A stretch of 64,000 bases of DNA from Gemmatimonadaceae bacterium (GCA_019637445.1 JAHBVS010000002.1:310001-374000), one strand, 5' to 3'; positions 41,892 through 50,816 are shown, counted from the stretch's first letter. Program-made: numbers and translations. Notes: generated from the sequence alone by a model not told the origin.

Positions 41892-43682
41892 ATGAGCCTA
41901 GCCCTCGCCCGCAAATACCGCCCGCGCCGGTTCGCCGAGGTCGCCGTGCAATCGCACGTGGCCAACACGCTGCGGAACGCCATCCTCACGGACCGCGTGG
42001 CGCACGCGTACCTGTTCTGCGGGCCGCGCGGCACCGGCAAGACCACGCTGGCGCGCGTGCTGGCGATGGCGCTCAACTGCGAGAACCGTCGCGAGGACCG
42101 CGAGCCCTGTGGCGAGTGCCCCTCCTGCGACCGTGTGTGGAAGGGCGGGGCCTCGCTGGACGTGGTGGAGATCGACGCGGCCTCAAATCGTGGCGTGGAC
42201 GATGCCCGCGAGCTGCGCGAGCGCGCGATGTACGCGCCCTCCGGTGACGACCGCTACAAGGTCTATATCATCGACGAGGCGCACATGCTCACGCGCGAAG
42301 CGTGGAATGCGCTGCTCAAGATCCTCGAGGAGCCGCCGCCGCGCGTCGTGTTCGTGTTCGCCACCACCGAGCCGCAGAAGATCCAGCAGTCGGCGGCGCC
42401 CGTGCTTTCGCGCGTGCAGCGCTTTGACTTGAAGCGTATCGGGCCCGCCGACGTGCGCGAGCGACTGAGTGCCGTGCTCAGCACTGAGAAGATCGACGCC
42501 GACGCCGATGCCCTGATGATGCTCGCCCGCGCTGCCGACGGCTCCATGCGCGACGCGCTCTCGCTCACGGACCAGGTGCTCTCGCTGGGCGAGGGGGCGA
42601 TCAGCGCGCAGCGTGTGCGTGACGCCTTGGGCCTCGTGCCCGAGGACGAGCATCTCGCGCTGCTGGACTTGATCATCGAGCGCCGTGCCGCCGACGTGTT
42701 CGGATCCGTGGCGCGGCTGGCCGACCACGGCGTGGACTTCACCGTGCTGTTGAGTGAGTTCGCCGAACTGCTGCGCGCACAGCTGGCCGTGGTGCTTGGG
42801 GGCTCGCTGCCCGATGTCTCGGAGCGACTGCGCGAGGAGCTACCCAAGCGCGCGGACAAGCTCTCGTCGGGCGACCTCCTGCGGATGCTCACGTTGATCG
42901 TGGAGATCGAGCCGCATCTCAAGCGCAGCGGGCAGCAGCAGCTGTTGTTCGAGACGCTGTTGGTGCGTTGCGCGTTGTTGGATCGCACCGTGGCGCTGGA
43001 GGAAGTGCTGCGGGGGATGGGCGCCGGGTCCGGGTCGGCAGGGGACGCTGGCAGCACGGCGCGCAGTGGCAGCTGGGCCTCCGGCGGATTCGCCGGAGGC
43101 GGCGGCGAGCCCAGCCGCCGGATGGCTCCGCCGAGCGTCGCGCGCGACAGCGCGCCTCAGCGTGCGGCCCCTGCGCACGCGGTTGAGGCAGCGCCGGCAA
43201 GAGTCGCGGCCCCGCCGCCTGCCCCTCGCAGCGCCGCGCCCGCCCGCCCCGCCGCCCCCGCCCCCAGCATCGCCGACGCCGCCCCCGCCAAGGGCGGCCC
43301 TGTCGCCCTCGAGATCAACAAGCTCGTCGAGCACTGGGAAGGCATCGTCGACGCCATCGTCGCCGACGGCCGCGCGCTGCTCGGCGCCGCCCTCGGGCAC
43401 GCCACGCCCACGGCCGTCACCGCCAGCGGGACGGTGACGCTGACCGTCGACGCGTCCGCACAGGCCGAGTTGATCGGCGAGCAGGAGTCGGCCATCCTCG
43501 CCGCGCTGCGCAAGCGCTTTGCCAACGTGACCAAGCTCAAGGTGAAGGCCGCCGATGGCGATGCCGCACCGCGCCGGCTCAACGAGCACGCGGTGAAGGC
43601 CGACCGCATCGCGATGCTGCGCAAGCAGAGCAAGCTGCTCGATGCCGCCGTGGATGCACTGGACCTCGAGCTGATGGATTGA
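41892..43682 (+). CDS. dnaX: DNA polymerase III subunit gamma/tau
   Basis: A 596-residue clamp-loader subunit. Near the N-terminus: LARKYRPRRFAEV, Walker A GPRGTGKTTLAR, a zinc-binding set of cysteines (CENRREDREPCGECPSC), VEIDAASNRGVDD, Walker B IIDEAHML, and sensor 1 FATTEPQKI; the SRC motif reads LSRVQRF. Domain III follows to about residue 360. A Pro/Ala-rich linker (about 385-480) leads to a tau C-terminal domain. No slippery A-run was seen, so a frameshifted gamma form is not evident. The gene heads a dnaX-ebfC-recR cluster. Confidence 0.95.
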   Translation: MSLALARKYRPRRFAEVAVQSHVANTLRNAILTDRVAHAYLFCGPRGTGKTTLARVLAMALNCENRREDREPCGECPSCDRVWKGGASLDVVEIDAASNRGVDDARELRERAMYAPSGDDRYKVYIIDEAHMLTREAWNALLKILEEPPPRVVFVFATTEPQKIQQSAAPVLSRVQRFDLKRIGPADVRERLSAVLSTEKIDADADALMMLARAADGSMRDALSLTDQVLSLGEGAISAQRVRDALGLVPEDEHLALLDLIIERRAADVFGSVARLADHGVDFTVLLSEFAELLRAQLAVVLGGSLPDVSERLREELPKRADKLSSGDLLRMLTLIVEIEPHLKRSGQQQLLFETLLVRCALLDRTVALEEVLRGMGAGSGSAGDAGSTARSGSWASGGFAGGGGEPSRRMAPPSVARDSAPQRAAPAHAVEAAPARVAAPPPAPRSAAPARPAAPAPSIADAAPAKGGPVALEINKLVEHWEGIVDAIVADGRALLGAALGHATPTAVTASGTVTLTVDASAQAELIGEQESAILAALRKRFANVTKLKVKAADGDAAPRRLNEHAVKADRIAMLRKQSKLLDAAVDALDLELMD

Positions 43683-43689
43683 TCACGCG

Positions 43690-44016
43690 ATGACCGACTT
43701 CCTGAAGATGCTGCAGCAGGCGCAGCAGATGACCGGAAAGCTCCAGGCCGTGCAGGAGGAACTCGCGCGCCAGACCGTGACGGGCACGGCCGGCGGCGGC
43801 ATGGTCCGCATCGAGGCCGACGGCAAGGGCACGGTGAAGAAGGTCAGCATCGACCCGGCCGTGGTGAACCCGGCCGACGTCGAGATGCTGGAGGACCTGC
43901 TGGCCGTGGCCCTGCAGGAGACCCAGCGGAAGGCCAAGGAGCTGGCCGAAGAGGAAATGAAGAAGGCCGCCGGCGGGCTCGGGCTCGGCGGGCTCCCGTT
44001 TAAGCTTCCGTTCTAG
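43690..44016 (+). CDS. ebfC: YbaB/EbfC nucleoid-associated protein
   Basis: A 108-residue protein. The N-terminal helix DFLKMLQQAQQMTGKLQAVQEELA, the strand segment TGTAGGGMVRIEADGKGTVKKVSIDPAVV and the C-terminal helix with EEMKKAAGG are typical. YbaB dimers form a tweezer-shaped DNA-binding protein. It sits 7 bp after dnaX and 4 bp before recR, the order conserved across bacteria, consistent with a role in replication-linked repair. Confidence 0.95.
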   Translation: MTDFLKMLQQAQQMTGKLQAVQEELARQTVTGTAGGGMVRIEADGKGTVKKVSIDPAVVNPADVEMLEDLLAVALQETQRKAKELAEEEMKKAAGGLGLGGLPFKLPF

Positions 44017-44020
44017 GCCT

Positions 44021-44608
44021 GTGTCGGCAATCGACGACCTCGTTACGGAACTGTCGCGGCTGCCGACAATTGGGCGGAAGTCGGCGATGCGGCTGACCTA
44101 CCATTTGCTGCGGCAGCCGGGCGAGCAGGGCCGGCGGCTCGCGGCGGCGTTGATTGCCTTGGTGGAGCGGGTGCGGCCCTGCGACGAGTGCGGCAACCTC
44201 ACCGAGGACTCGCCATGTGCGCTCTGTGCCGACACCCGCCGGGACCGCGGCCTGATCTGCGTGGTCGAGGAGGCGTCGGACATCCCGCCCATCGAGCGGA
44301 CCGGGGAGTATCGGGGGCTGTACCACGTGCTGGGTGGCCGACTGGCGCCGCTGGACGGGATCGGCCCCGAGGACCTGACGGTGGACGCTTTGGTGCGCCG
44401 CGTCACAACCCTGGGGGTGCGGGAGGTGATCGTAGCCACCAACCCGAAGCTCGAAGGTGAGGCGACGGCGCTGTATCTTCAGGAGCAGTTGCGGGAGGCC
44501 GGGGTCACGGTGAGCCGGCTGGCGCGGGGCCTGCCCGTTGGGGGCGACCTCGAGTACGCGGACGGCGTGACGATCGTGCAGGCGCTGGCCGCCCGGAGAG
44601 TGATGTGA
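44021..44608 (+). CDS. recR: recombination mediator RecR
   Basis: A 195-residue protein. It has the HhH region LSRLPTIGRKSAMRLTYHLL, the four-Cys zinc finger CDECGNLTEDSPCALC, and a Toprim domain (ICVVEEASDIPPIERTGEYRGLYHVLGG, with LDGIGPEDL) ending in DLEYADGVTIVQALAAR. With RecO and RecF it loads RecA at gaps. It starts at GTG 44021, and its stop overlaps the GTG of the next gene by 4 bp. Confidence 0.96.
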   Translation: MSAIDDLVTELSRLPTIGRKSAMRLTYHLLRQPGEQGRRLAAALIALVERVRPCDECGNLTEDSPCALCADTRRDRGLICVVEEASDIPPIERTGEYRGLYHVLGGRLAPLDGIGPEDLTVDALVRRVTTLGVREVIVATNPKLEGEATALYLQEQLREAGVTVSRLARGLPVGGDLEYADGVTIVQALAARRVM

Positions 44609-44877
44609 ACCTGAAGACGGCGGGATTCGTGCTGGGCCTGCTGGCCGGCACGGTGATGGGGTTCGGCTGGTGGAACTCCGAACAGGCCGAGCACCAGCGG
44701 GCGCTGTATGACCGGCGGCCGATGCGGCGGCTGGCGGCGCTGGGCTGGCTCTCGGGCCAGCCCTCGGCCGAATCGGTGATGATGTTGCGCGAGTACGTGG
44801 GTTGGGAGCAAAATCCCGTGTTGCGGCGCCGCGCGCGGCAGCTGCTCACGCGGTTCGAGAACGCCCTCGCATCCTAA
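44605..44877 (+). CDS. small membrane-anchored protein, unknown
   Basis: A 90-residue protein starting at GTG within the recR stop. One hydrophobic segment (FVLGLLAGTVMGFGWW, residues 7-22) looks like an uncleaved anchor; the rest is a basic helical domain (RRLAALGWL, LREYVGWEQNPVLRRRARQLLTRFENAL) rather like a single armadillo-type helix pair. Its place between recR and the Roadblock/MglA pair, in an apparently continuous operon, hints at a link to the polarity module. I do not recognise a family. Confidence 0.7.
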   Translation: MNLKTAGFVLGLLAGTVMGFGWWNSEQAEHQRALYDRRPMRRLAALGWLSGQPSAESVMMLREYVGWEQNPVLRRRARQLLTRFENALAS

Positions 44878-44888
44878 GGACGGCACCA

Positions 44889-45374
44889 ATGGCAGTCGGG
44901 TCGGCAAGCTGGTCATTCACCGAGGAGGACTTCAACGCCATCACCAAGGCGATGCAGAAGTTCCTCGGGGAGACCAATGCGCGGTGTGCACTGCTGGTGG
45001 ACCGTTCTGGCCAGCTGGTGGCCACGGTCGGCGAGCAGCCGAACTTCGACCCCACGGCCTTCGCCACGCTGACGGCGGCCGACTTCTCGGCCAACGACCA
45101 GTTGGCCCAGTTGATCGGCGAGACGGACTTCAACTCGCTGTTCCACCAGGGCGAGAAGGAATCGATGTATCTCGCGGACATCGCACGGCGGGTGATCCTC
45201 GTCGCGCTGTTCGACAATCGCACGACCCTCGGGCTCGTGCGCCTGAAGATCAAGGACACGGTGGTCGAATTGACGAAGCTCTTCCAGGAAGTGTTTGCGC
45301 GTAGCCGCTCGGGGGCCAAGCAGCCGGGGCTGCTGGCCGGCGCCGATGACGAAATCGACCAGCTGTTCGGTTAA
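44889..45374 (+). CDS. mglB: Roadblock/LC7 domain protein (MglB-like GAP)
   Basis: A 161-residue protein with a Roadblock/LC7 core: LGETNARCALLVDRSGQLVATVGE, FATLTAADFSANDQLAQLIGE, ARRVILVALFDNRTTLGLVRLKIK. Such proteins dimerise and act as GTPase-activating partners of MglA, which is the next gene. The pairing strongly supports an MglB role, though sequence alone cannot show GAP activity. Twelve bp separate it from mglA. Confidence 0.85.
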   Translation: MAVGSASWSFTEEDFNAITKAMQKFLGETNARCALLVDRSGQLVATVGEQPNFDPTAFATLTAADFSANDQLAQLIGETDFNSLFHQGEKESMYLADIARRVILVALFDNRTTLGLVRLKIKDTVVELTKLFQEVFARSRSGAKQPGLLAGADDEIDQLFG

Positions 45375-45386
45375 GGAGAATCAGCG

Positions 45387-46064
45387 ATGTCGATGATCAA
45401 CTACGCCTCCCGCGAGATCAACTGTAAGATCGTGTACTACGGTCCCGGTCTAGGCGGCAAGACGACCAACCTCGAGCACGTCTACGGCAAGGTGAAGCCG
45501 GACACGCGCGGCAAGCTCATCTCGCTGGCCACGGAGACCGAGCGCACGCTGTTCTTCGACTTCCTGCCCGTGGACCTCGGCACCATCCGCGGTTTCAAGA
45601 CGCGCTTCCATCTCTACACGGTGCCGGGCCAGGTCTACTACAACGCCTCGCGCAAGCTCATCCTCAAGGGCGTCGACGGCATCGTGTTCGTCGCCGACTC
45701 GCAGGTCGAGCGTATGGAAGCCAACCTCGAGGCGATGCAGAACCTGTACGACAACATGGCCGAGTATGGCTATGACCTCACGAAGATGCCCTTCGTGATC
45801 CAGTACAACAAACGCGACCTGCCGAACGCCGCGCCGCTCGCGGAGCTGCAGGCCTCGCTGAATCCCGGCTGGGAAGTGGCGGACGCCGCGCGCCAGAAGG
45901 TCACGCCGGACCAGTTCCGTCCGGGCGAGAACGTCATCGAACAGAATGAGGACGGCCTGTGGGTGGAGCGCGCCCACTTCTTCGAGGCTGTCGCAGTGAC
46001 CGGCGACGGCGTGTTCGATACGCTGCGGGCCGTGTCGAAGCTGGTCCTGAAGACGTTGGCGTAG
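45387..46064 (+). CDS. mglA: MglA-like Ras-family GTPase
   Basis: A 225-residue small GTPase. P-loop [10 protein letters not shown] near residue 19, switch regions [33 protein letters not shown] in place of the DxxG motif as in MglA, base-recognition NKRDLP, and C-terminal [15 protein letters not shown]. MglA defines the leading pole in Myxococcus gliding. An AAGGAGAA ribosome site precedes the ATG. Together with the Roadblock gene it forms a complete switch; the target is not in this window. Confidence 0.93.
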   Translation: MSMINYASREINCKIVYYGPGLGGKTTNLEHVYGKVKPDTRGKLISLATETERTLFFDFLPVDLGTIRGFKTRFHLYTVPGQVYYNASRKLILKGVDGIVFVADSQVERMEANLEAMQNLYDNMAEYGYDLTKMPFVIQYNKRDLPNAAPLAELQASLNPGWEVADAARQKVTPDQFRPGENVIEQNEDGLWVERAHFFEAVAVTGDGVFDTLRAVSKLVLKTLA

Positions 46065-46088
46065 ACGCGGCGTCGCGCCCCCCGCCCG

Positions 46089-46778
46089 GTGAACGTCCCC
46101 AACCTCATCTCGGCCGCGCGCATCGTCGCCTCGCCGCTGTTGGCGGCGATGGCCTTCGTGCCCTCCGTGCCGCTGCGCATCGTGGCCTTCGTGCTCTACC
46201 TGATCACGGCCATCAGCGACCACTTCGACGGCAAGATCGCGCGTCGCTACGGGATGATCACGGACCTCGGCAAGATGCTCGACCCGCTCGCCGACAAGCT
46301 GCTGCTGCTGGCGACCTTCGTGCCGATGTTTCTGCTGCAGGGTCCAGTGGGCGACCCGCTGCTGGCGCTGCTGCCGACGGTGCGCGAGGAGTCACTGTAT
46401 CCCTTCGTGACTTGGGGGATGGGCGCGATCTACTTCCCGTGGTGGGTGCTCGTGCCGATCCTCGCGCGCGAGGCATTCATGACCTGGTTCCGCGGCTTCG
46501 CGCAGAAGCGTGGGGCGGTCATCGCCGCGCAGAAGCTCGGCAAGTGGAAGGCCGGCTTCCAGTTCACCTGGATGGGCGCGTCCTTCTGCTGGTTCTGGTA
46601 CTCGCTGCTCATCACGCAGCAGGGTTGGTGGGACGCGGCGACGCCGATGTTCTGGGCCAAGCTGCTCGGCGGCATCGGCCTCATCACGATGTACGCCTCG
46701 CTGGCGCTGACGCTGATTTCGCTCGGCGACTACCTGCTCTCGTACCGCAAAGTCTTCTTCACGAAGCCCTCCGCCTGA
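46089..46778 (+). CDS. pgsA: CDP-alcohol phosphatidyltransferase (PgsA-like)
   Basis: A 229-residue membrane enzyme with about six hydrophobic stretches. The CDP-alcohol motif is complete: D-x2-DG-x2-AR-x8-G-x3-D-x3-D, seen as DHFDGKIARRYGMITDLGKMLDPLAD. NVPNLISAARIVASP at the N-terminus is typical of phosphatidylglycerophosphate synthase. The mid-region insert (LLQGPVGDPLLALLPTVREESL) is longer than in E. coli. Start GTG 46089; cinA follows 7 bp later, as in many genomes with pgsA-cinA-recA order. Confidence 0.9.
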   Translation: MNVPNLISAARIVASPLLAAMAFVPSVPLRIVAFVLYLITAISDHFDGKIARRYGMITDLGKMLDPLADKLLLLATFVPMFLLQGPVGDPLLALLPTVREESLYPFVTWGMGAIYFPWWVLVPILAREAFMTWFRGFAQKRGAVIAAQKLGKWKAGFQFTWMGASFCWFWYSLLITQQGWWDAATPMFWAKLLGGIGLITMYASLALTLISLGDYLLSYRKVFFTKPSA

Positions 46779-46785
46779 GCGCGCG

Positions 46786-48042
46786 GTGAACGTCGAGCTC
46801 GTCACGATCGGCAACGAGCTGTTGCTCGGCTACACCATCGACACCAACGCGGCCTGGCTCTCGCGCGAACTCGCGGGCCACGGGATTCGCATCGTGCGGC
46901 GCGTGACGGTTGGCGATGGCGCCGATGAGATCGCCGATGCGGTGCGTGAGGCGCTGGCCCGTACCGGGGGCGTGATCACCAGCGGCGGACTCGGCCCCAC
47001 CGCCGACGACCTCACCAAGCCGAGCATCGCAGAGTTGTTCGGGCGTGGGATGGTGCGCGATGAAGCGATCGTCGAGTCGCTCAAGGCGCGCTGGAAGGCA
47101 CGCGGCTGGCCGGGCGAGTTGCCGGCGGCGAATCACGCACAGGCGATGATCCCCGAGGGCGCGACGATCATCCGCAACGACCACGGCTCGGCGCCGGGCA
47201 TCTGGCTCGAGGATGGTGATGGCCGTTGGGTGGCGATGCTGCCTGGCGTGCCGCGCGAGTTCCGCGGGATGACGCGCGAGCAGCTGCTGCCGATGCTGGT
47301 CGCACGAATGGGCGATGCGGGTTCGGGACTCGCAGTGCAATCGCGCACGCTGCGCACAACAGGAATCGCCGAGTCGGCGCTTGCCGATGTGCTGGGTGAG
47401 TTGGCGCAGGATCCGCTTGGTGTGCGGCTGGCGTATCTGCCCGGCTGGGAGGGTGTGGACCTGCGGCTTACAGTGTGGGACGAGCCCGTGTCGCGTGCTG
47501 CCGAGATGCTTGATGTGGCGGAGGCTGCGCTGCGTGAGAAGGTCGGGCGTTGGATCTATGGTACGGACGAACAGGATCTCTCGGCGCTGCTGCTTGAGAT
47601 GCTGCGTGCGCGGAAGATGCAGATCGCCGTTGCGGAGTCCTGCACGGGCGGGATGCTTGGGATGCGCCTCACTGCGGTGCCAGGGTCCAGCGATGTAGTG
47701 CAGGGTGGGACTATCGCGTACGCGAATGAAGTGAAGATGCGCGAGCTCAACGTGCAGGAGGCCACGTTGGTGGCGCACGGTGCGGTGAGCGAGGAGACGG
47801 CGCGTGAGATGGCGAGTGGTGTGCGGCAACGCTTCGGCGTGGATGTCGGCGTGAGCATCACCGGCGTGGCGGGGCCGGGTGGTGGGACGCCGGAGAAGCC
47901 GGTCGGCACGTTCTGCGTCGCCGTCGACGTGCGTGGCGAGTTGCGCAGCGTGCGCACGAGTGGCGTGGGTGATCGCCACGAGATCAGGCAACGGGCGACG
48001 CAGGCGGCGCTCAACCTTGTGAGGAAGGCGCTCAGCGACTGA
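46786..48042 (+). CDS. cinA: CinA family protein (competence/damage-inducible, NMN amidohydrolase)
   Basis: A 418-residue protein with both domains. The N-terminal MoCF-like part has ELVTIGNELLLGYTIDTNAAWLS, ITSGGLGPTADDLT and LPGVPREFRGM. The C-terminal nicotinamide-nucleotide amidase domain has VAESCTGGMLGMRLTAVPGSSDVVQGGTIAY, VSITGVAGPGGGTPEKPVGT and the catalytic Ser-Lys region. It probably recycles NMN or ADP-ribose, with a competence link in some species. GTG start. A terminator lies 128 bp downstream. Confidence 0.93.
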   Translation: MNVELVTIGNELLLGYTIDTNAAWLSRELAGHGIRIVRRVTVGDGADEIADAVREALARTGGVITSGGLGPTADDLTKPSIAELFGRGMVRDEAIVESLKARWKARGWPGELPAANHAQAMIPEGATIIRNDHGSAPGIWLEDGDGRWVAMLPGVPREFRGMTREQLLPMLVARMGDAGSGLAVQSRTLRTTGIAESALADVLGELAQDPLGVRLAYLPGWEGVDLRLTVWDEPVSRAAEMLDVAEAALREKVGRWIYGTDEQDLSALLLEMLRARKMQIAVAESCTGGMLGMRLTAVPGSSDVVQGGTIAYANEVKMRELNVQEATLVAHGAVSEETAREMASGVRQRFGVDVGVSITGVAGPGGGTPEKPVGTFCVAVDVRGELRSVRTSGVGDRHEIRQRATQAALNLVRKALSD

Positions 48043-48169
48043 GGCTCGTGCTGCGCTGCGCGCACCGCGGCGCGCTGCGCGACCTGTTGAACGGCGTGCT
48101 TGTCTGCGAGTGCGAAACCTCGCGCGCCACGATTTGCACCGCGATGCAATGCAGTGAGAGCATAGCTGC

Positions 48170-48210
48170 GAGGGCACGACGCGATTCTGTGTCGTGCCCT
48201 CTTGTAATTT
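48170..48210 (+). terminator. rho-independent-type terminator downstream of cinA
   Basis: GAGGGCACGAC (48170-48180) pairs perfectly with GTCGTGCCCTC (48191-48201), with a 10-nt loop, followed by TTGTAATTT. This closes the dnaX-to-cinA unit. The stretch 48043-48169 between the cinA stop and this hairpin shows no gene; it has a small TTGCA/TGCAA dyad near 48134. Confidence 0.75.
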
Positions 48211-48231
48211 CCAACGCGCCGAGCGTACCCT

Positions 48232-48798
48232 ATGGCCATGCCTGCCCTCGCACAGCACTACTGGACTGCGGCAGAGGTTCGCGAGTTGCCCGACGACGGC
48301 AAGCGCTACGAGTGCATCGACGGCGAGCTGCTCGTGACGCCGTCGCCGCGGGGGCTGCATCAGCGGGCACTTCGAGAGGTCTTTCTGCGGATTCACGAGT
48401 ACATCCGCGAGCACAACCTCGGTGAACTCCTGTGGTCTCCCGCAGACATCGAGCTCGAACGCAACAACTTGGTGCAGCCCGATCTCTTCGTTGCGTTGCC
48501 ACGCGAGGGCGAGACGTCGTGGAAGGACTGGCACGAAGTGGGCGCCCTCTTGCTCGCCATCGAGGTGCTTTCGCCGTCGACTGCGCGCTACGATCGTGTG
48601 GTGAAGCGCAAGTTCTACCAGCGCATCAAGGTCGGTGAGTACTGGATCGTTGACCTCGACGCCCGCGTCATCGAGCGCTGGCGCTCGGGTGACCGGACGC
48701 CGGAGGTGCTGAGCGAGGAACTGGTGTGGGGCCCTGCAGGCGCCCCGGAGCCGCTGCACATCGCCCTCGAGCCGCTGTTCCGCAGTATCTGCGGCTAG
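48232..48798 (+). CDS. Uma2 family endonuclease (DUF820)
   Basis: A 188-residue PD-(D/E)XK-type protein. DDGKRYECIDGELLVTPSP supplies the N-terminal Glu and Asp, LVQPDLFVALP the QPD motif, and LLAIEVLSPSTARYDRVVKRKFYQRIKVGEYWIVD the E-x-K core. Uma2 proteins are abundant in Cyanobacteria, Chloroflexi and Deinococcus; a restriction-like role is suspected but unproven. It is a single gene isolated by an upstream terminator, so it may have been acquired. It starts ATGGCCATG, and either ATG may be used. Confidence 0.85.
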   Translation: MAMPALAQHYWTAAEVRELPDDGKRYECIDGELLVTPSPRGLHQRALREVFLRIHEYIREHNLGELLWSPADIELERNNLVQPDLFVALPREGETSWKDWHEVGALLLAIEVLSPSTARYDRVVKRKFYQRIKVGEYWIVDLDARVIERWRSGDRTPEVLSEELVWGPAGAPEPLHIALEPLFRSICG

Positions 48799-48937
48799 CG
48801 AGGTAGCTCGCGGGATGAGCGCTCGGTGGCGCCTTTCAGCGCCGCCCTCTCGGCCGTCCCGGCCGAAACGCCGACCCGCCCCCTGCCGTAAGGCCTACAG
48901 AGCCTGACGAAACGGCAACTTGGGCGCGGCACGAAGG

Positions 48938-48967
48938 TTGCCCCAGTCACCGGCAACCGACGAAATT
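48938..48967 (+). promoter_or_regulatory. putative grpE promoter
   Basis: TTGCCC (48938-48943), 18-bp spacer, GAAATT (48962-48967), with the AAATTCC context shared with the ffs box. The start would fall at or beside the grpE ATG (48974). No CIRCE element is present. The 48799-48937 stretch holds two short GC dyads (GGCGC/GCGCC and CGGCCG/CGGCCG) but no gene. Confidence 0.35.
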
Positions 48968-48973
48968 CCCCCT

Positions 48974-49600
48974 ATGACCGACCCACGCACCCCAGGAATG
49001 GACGATCTCGCCGACGCTGCCGCCGCCGAGGCGCGCGCCGACGCTGAAGAGCAGGCCGCCGTCGACGCCACGCAGGGCGCGTCCGCCGACTCCGACAACG
49101 CCGCCGCCGAGGCAGGCACCGATTCCGCCGACCCCCGCGACGAGGCGCTGGCCCAGGCCCAGCGCGAGGTCGCCGAGCAGAAGGACAAGTTCCTCCGGCT
49201 CTACGCCGAGTTCGAGAACTTCCGCAAGCGCGCCGTGCGCGACCGCCAGGACGCCGAGCACCGCGGGATGGGTGCCGTGATGAAGGGCCTGCTCGAGACG
49301 CTCGACGACCTCGCGCGCGTGGCGCATATGACGCCCGAGGGCACCTCGACCGCCGCCGTGCTCGAGGGCATCGCGATGGTGGAGAAGAAGCTGCTCAAGT
49401 CGCTGGCCGGCCACGGGCTCGAGGTGGTGAACCCCGTCGACGAGACCTTCGACCCGAACGTCCACGAAGCCATCACCACCACGCCGGCCGCCTCCCAGGA
49501 CGAGGACGACGTGGTCGCGCAGGTCTTCCAGGTGGGCTACGTACTCAACGGCACCCTGCTGCGGCCGGCGCGAGTCGTCGTGCGGCAGTGGAACGGGTAA
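48974..49600 (+). CDS. grpE: nucleotide exchange factor GrpE
   Basis: A 208-residue cochaperone that releases ADP from DnaK. The N-terminal 60 residues are disordered and Ala/Asp/Glu-rich; the coiled coil (ALAQAQREVAEQKDKFLRLYAEFENFRKRAVRD) and the beta-wing with FDPNVHEAI and VFQVGYVLNGTLLRPARVVV are typical. It overlaps dnaJ (TAATG). dnaK is not adjacent. Confidence 0.95.
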   Translation: MTDPRTPGMDDLADAAAAEARADAEEQAAVDATQGASADSDNAAAEAGTDSADPRDEALAQAQREVAEQKDKFLRLYAEFENFRKRAVRDRQDAEHRGMGAVMKGLLETLDDLARVAHMTPEGTSTAAVLEGIAMVEKKLLKSLAGHGLEVVNPVDETFDPNVHEAITTTPAASQDEDDVVAQVFQVGYVLNGTLLRPARVVVRQWNG

Positions 49601-50727
49601 TGGCGCAGAAGGACTTCTACGCCGTTCTCGGCGTGTCCGCTTCGGCGACCGCCGACGAGATCAAGAAGCAGTACCGTCGCCTGGCCAAGCAGTATCACCC
49701 GGACACGAACAAGGGCGATGCCAAGGCGTCGGACCGCTTCAAGGAGATCTCCGAGGCCTACAACGTCCTCGGCGACGCGGAGAAGCGGAAGCAGTACGAC
49801 GAGATGCGTCGGCTCGGCGCCTTCGATCCGTTCGCATCGCGCGGGTCGTCGCGCGGCGGTGCGCGCCCCGGTGGCGCCGGCGGATTCACCGGTGGCGCTG
49901 GAACTCGCACCGAAGACTTCGACATCGGTGGGCTCGGCGGCCTGGGCGATCTCTTCGGCTCGATCTTCGGCGGCCGGCAGCAGCGGTCTGCCGCTCCCGA
50001 GAAGGGCCAGAGCGTGGAGACCACGCTCGAGGTGCCGTTCAAGGACGCCGTGCTCGGCGGCAAGGTGTCCATCACCCTCGAGGTGAACGAGGAGTGTGGC
50101 ACCTGCGGCGGCAACGGCGCGGCGAAGGGCGCCAAGCTGCAGGCCTGCCCGGAGTGCGGCGGGCGCGGCGAGATCTCATTCGGCCAGGGCGGATTCGCCG
50201 TGAACCGGCCCTGCCCGATGTGCCTGGGCAAGGGCACCGTGCCGACGGAGAAGTGCGCGGCCTGCAACGGCGCCGGCACCACACGCTCGCAGAAGAAGCT
50301 GCTGATCACCGTGCCGGCGGGCACCGAGAGCGGCTCCAAGATCCGGCTCAAGGGGCAGGGCGGCCGCGGCGTTCGCGGCGGGCCGAACGGCGACATCCTC
50401 ATCACCTTCCAGGTGCGCGAGGACCCCGACTTTGAGCGCGATGGAATGGATCTCATCGTGCGTGCGTCGGTGAACATCGCACAGGCCACGCTGGGCTCGA
50501 AGATCAGCGTGCAGACCTTGGACGGGAAGAAGGTCACGCTGACGCTGCCGGCGGGGACGCCGAGCGGGAAGCGTTTCCGCGTGCGCGGCCAGGGCGTGGC
50601 GAAGGAGAAGGACTCGCAGCGCGGGGACCTGCTGGTGGAGGTGCAGGTCGTGGTGCCCGAGTCGCTGACGAAGGAGCAGCAGGAGCTCTTCAAGAAGTTC
50701 GCGGCCGCCGCTGGGCTGGCCCACTAG
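49600..50727 (+). CDS. dnaJ: chaperone DnaJ
   Basis: A 375-residue type I J-protein. J domain with YHPDTN (HPD at about 33-35), a G/F-rich linker (GGARPGGAGGFTGGAG, LGGLGDLFGSIFGG), four zinc-finger repeats (CGTCGGNG, CPECGGRG, CPMCLGKG, CAACNGAG), then the C-terminal substrate domains. ATG 49600 overlaps the grpE stop; an in-frame GTG 12 nt earlier is possible. It stimulates DnaK ATPase. The gene pair is followed by a GC hairpin. Confidence 0.95.
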   Translation: MAQKDFYAVLGVSASATADEIKKQYRRLAKQYHPDTNKGDAKASDRFKEISEAYNVLGDAEKRKQYDEMRRLGAFDPFASRGSSRGGARPGGAGGFTGGAGTRTEDFDIGGLGGLGDLFGSIFGGRQQRSAAPEKGQSVETTLEVPFKDAVLGGKVSITLEVNEECGTCGGNGAAKGAKLQACPECGGRGEISFGQGGFAVNRPCPMCLGKGTVPTEKCAACNGAGTTRSQKKLLITVPAGTESGSKIRLKGQGGRGVRGGPNGDILITFQVREDPDFERDGMDLIVRASVNIAQATLGSKISVQTLDGKKVTLTLPAGTPSGKRFRVRGQGVAKEKDSQRGDLLVEVQVVVPESLTKEQQELFKKFAAAAGLAH

Positions 50728-50740
50728 GGCGATACCGCCC

Positions 50741-50776
50741 GGGCCGCGCCGCTCGCGGACTCCGCGCGGCGGGCCC
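50741..50776 (+). terminator. GC-rich hairpin after dnaJ
   Basis: GGGCCGCGCCGC (50741-50752) pairs with GCGGCGGGCCC (50766-50776), with one bulged G. There is no T-run after it. It lies 13 bp beyond the dnaJ stop and probably reduces read-through into the iron-regulated promoter. Confidence 0.4.
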
Positions 50777-50816
50777 CCTCTCCAGCGCTTATCCTCCGCA
50801 GCTCCGTCCTAAGCCC

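Noticed and set aside
41892-43682. Programmed frameshift producing a short gamma form of DnaX
   Set aside because: No A-rich slippery heptamer with downstream hairpin seen in the linker region.
48232-48798. Uma2 gene as part of a mobile element
   Set aside because: No inverted terminal repeats, target duplication or transposase around it; only the upstream terminator isolates it.
48799-48973. CIRCE element or RpoH promoter before grpE
   Set aside because: No TTAGCACTC-N9-GAGTGCTAA repeat. A CCCCAT-like word near the ATG lacks a suitable -35, so heat control is not supported.
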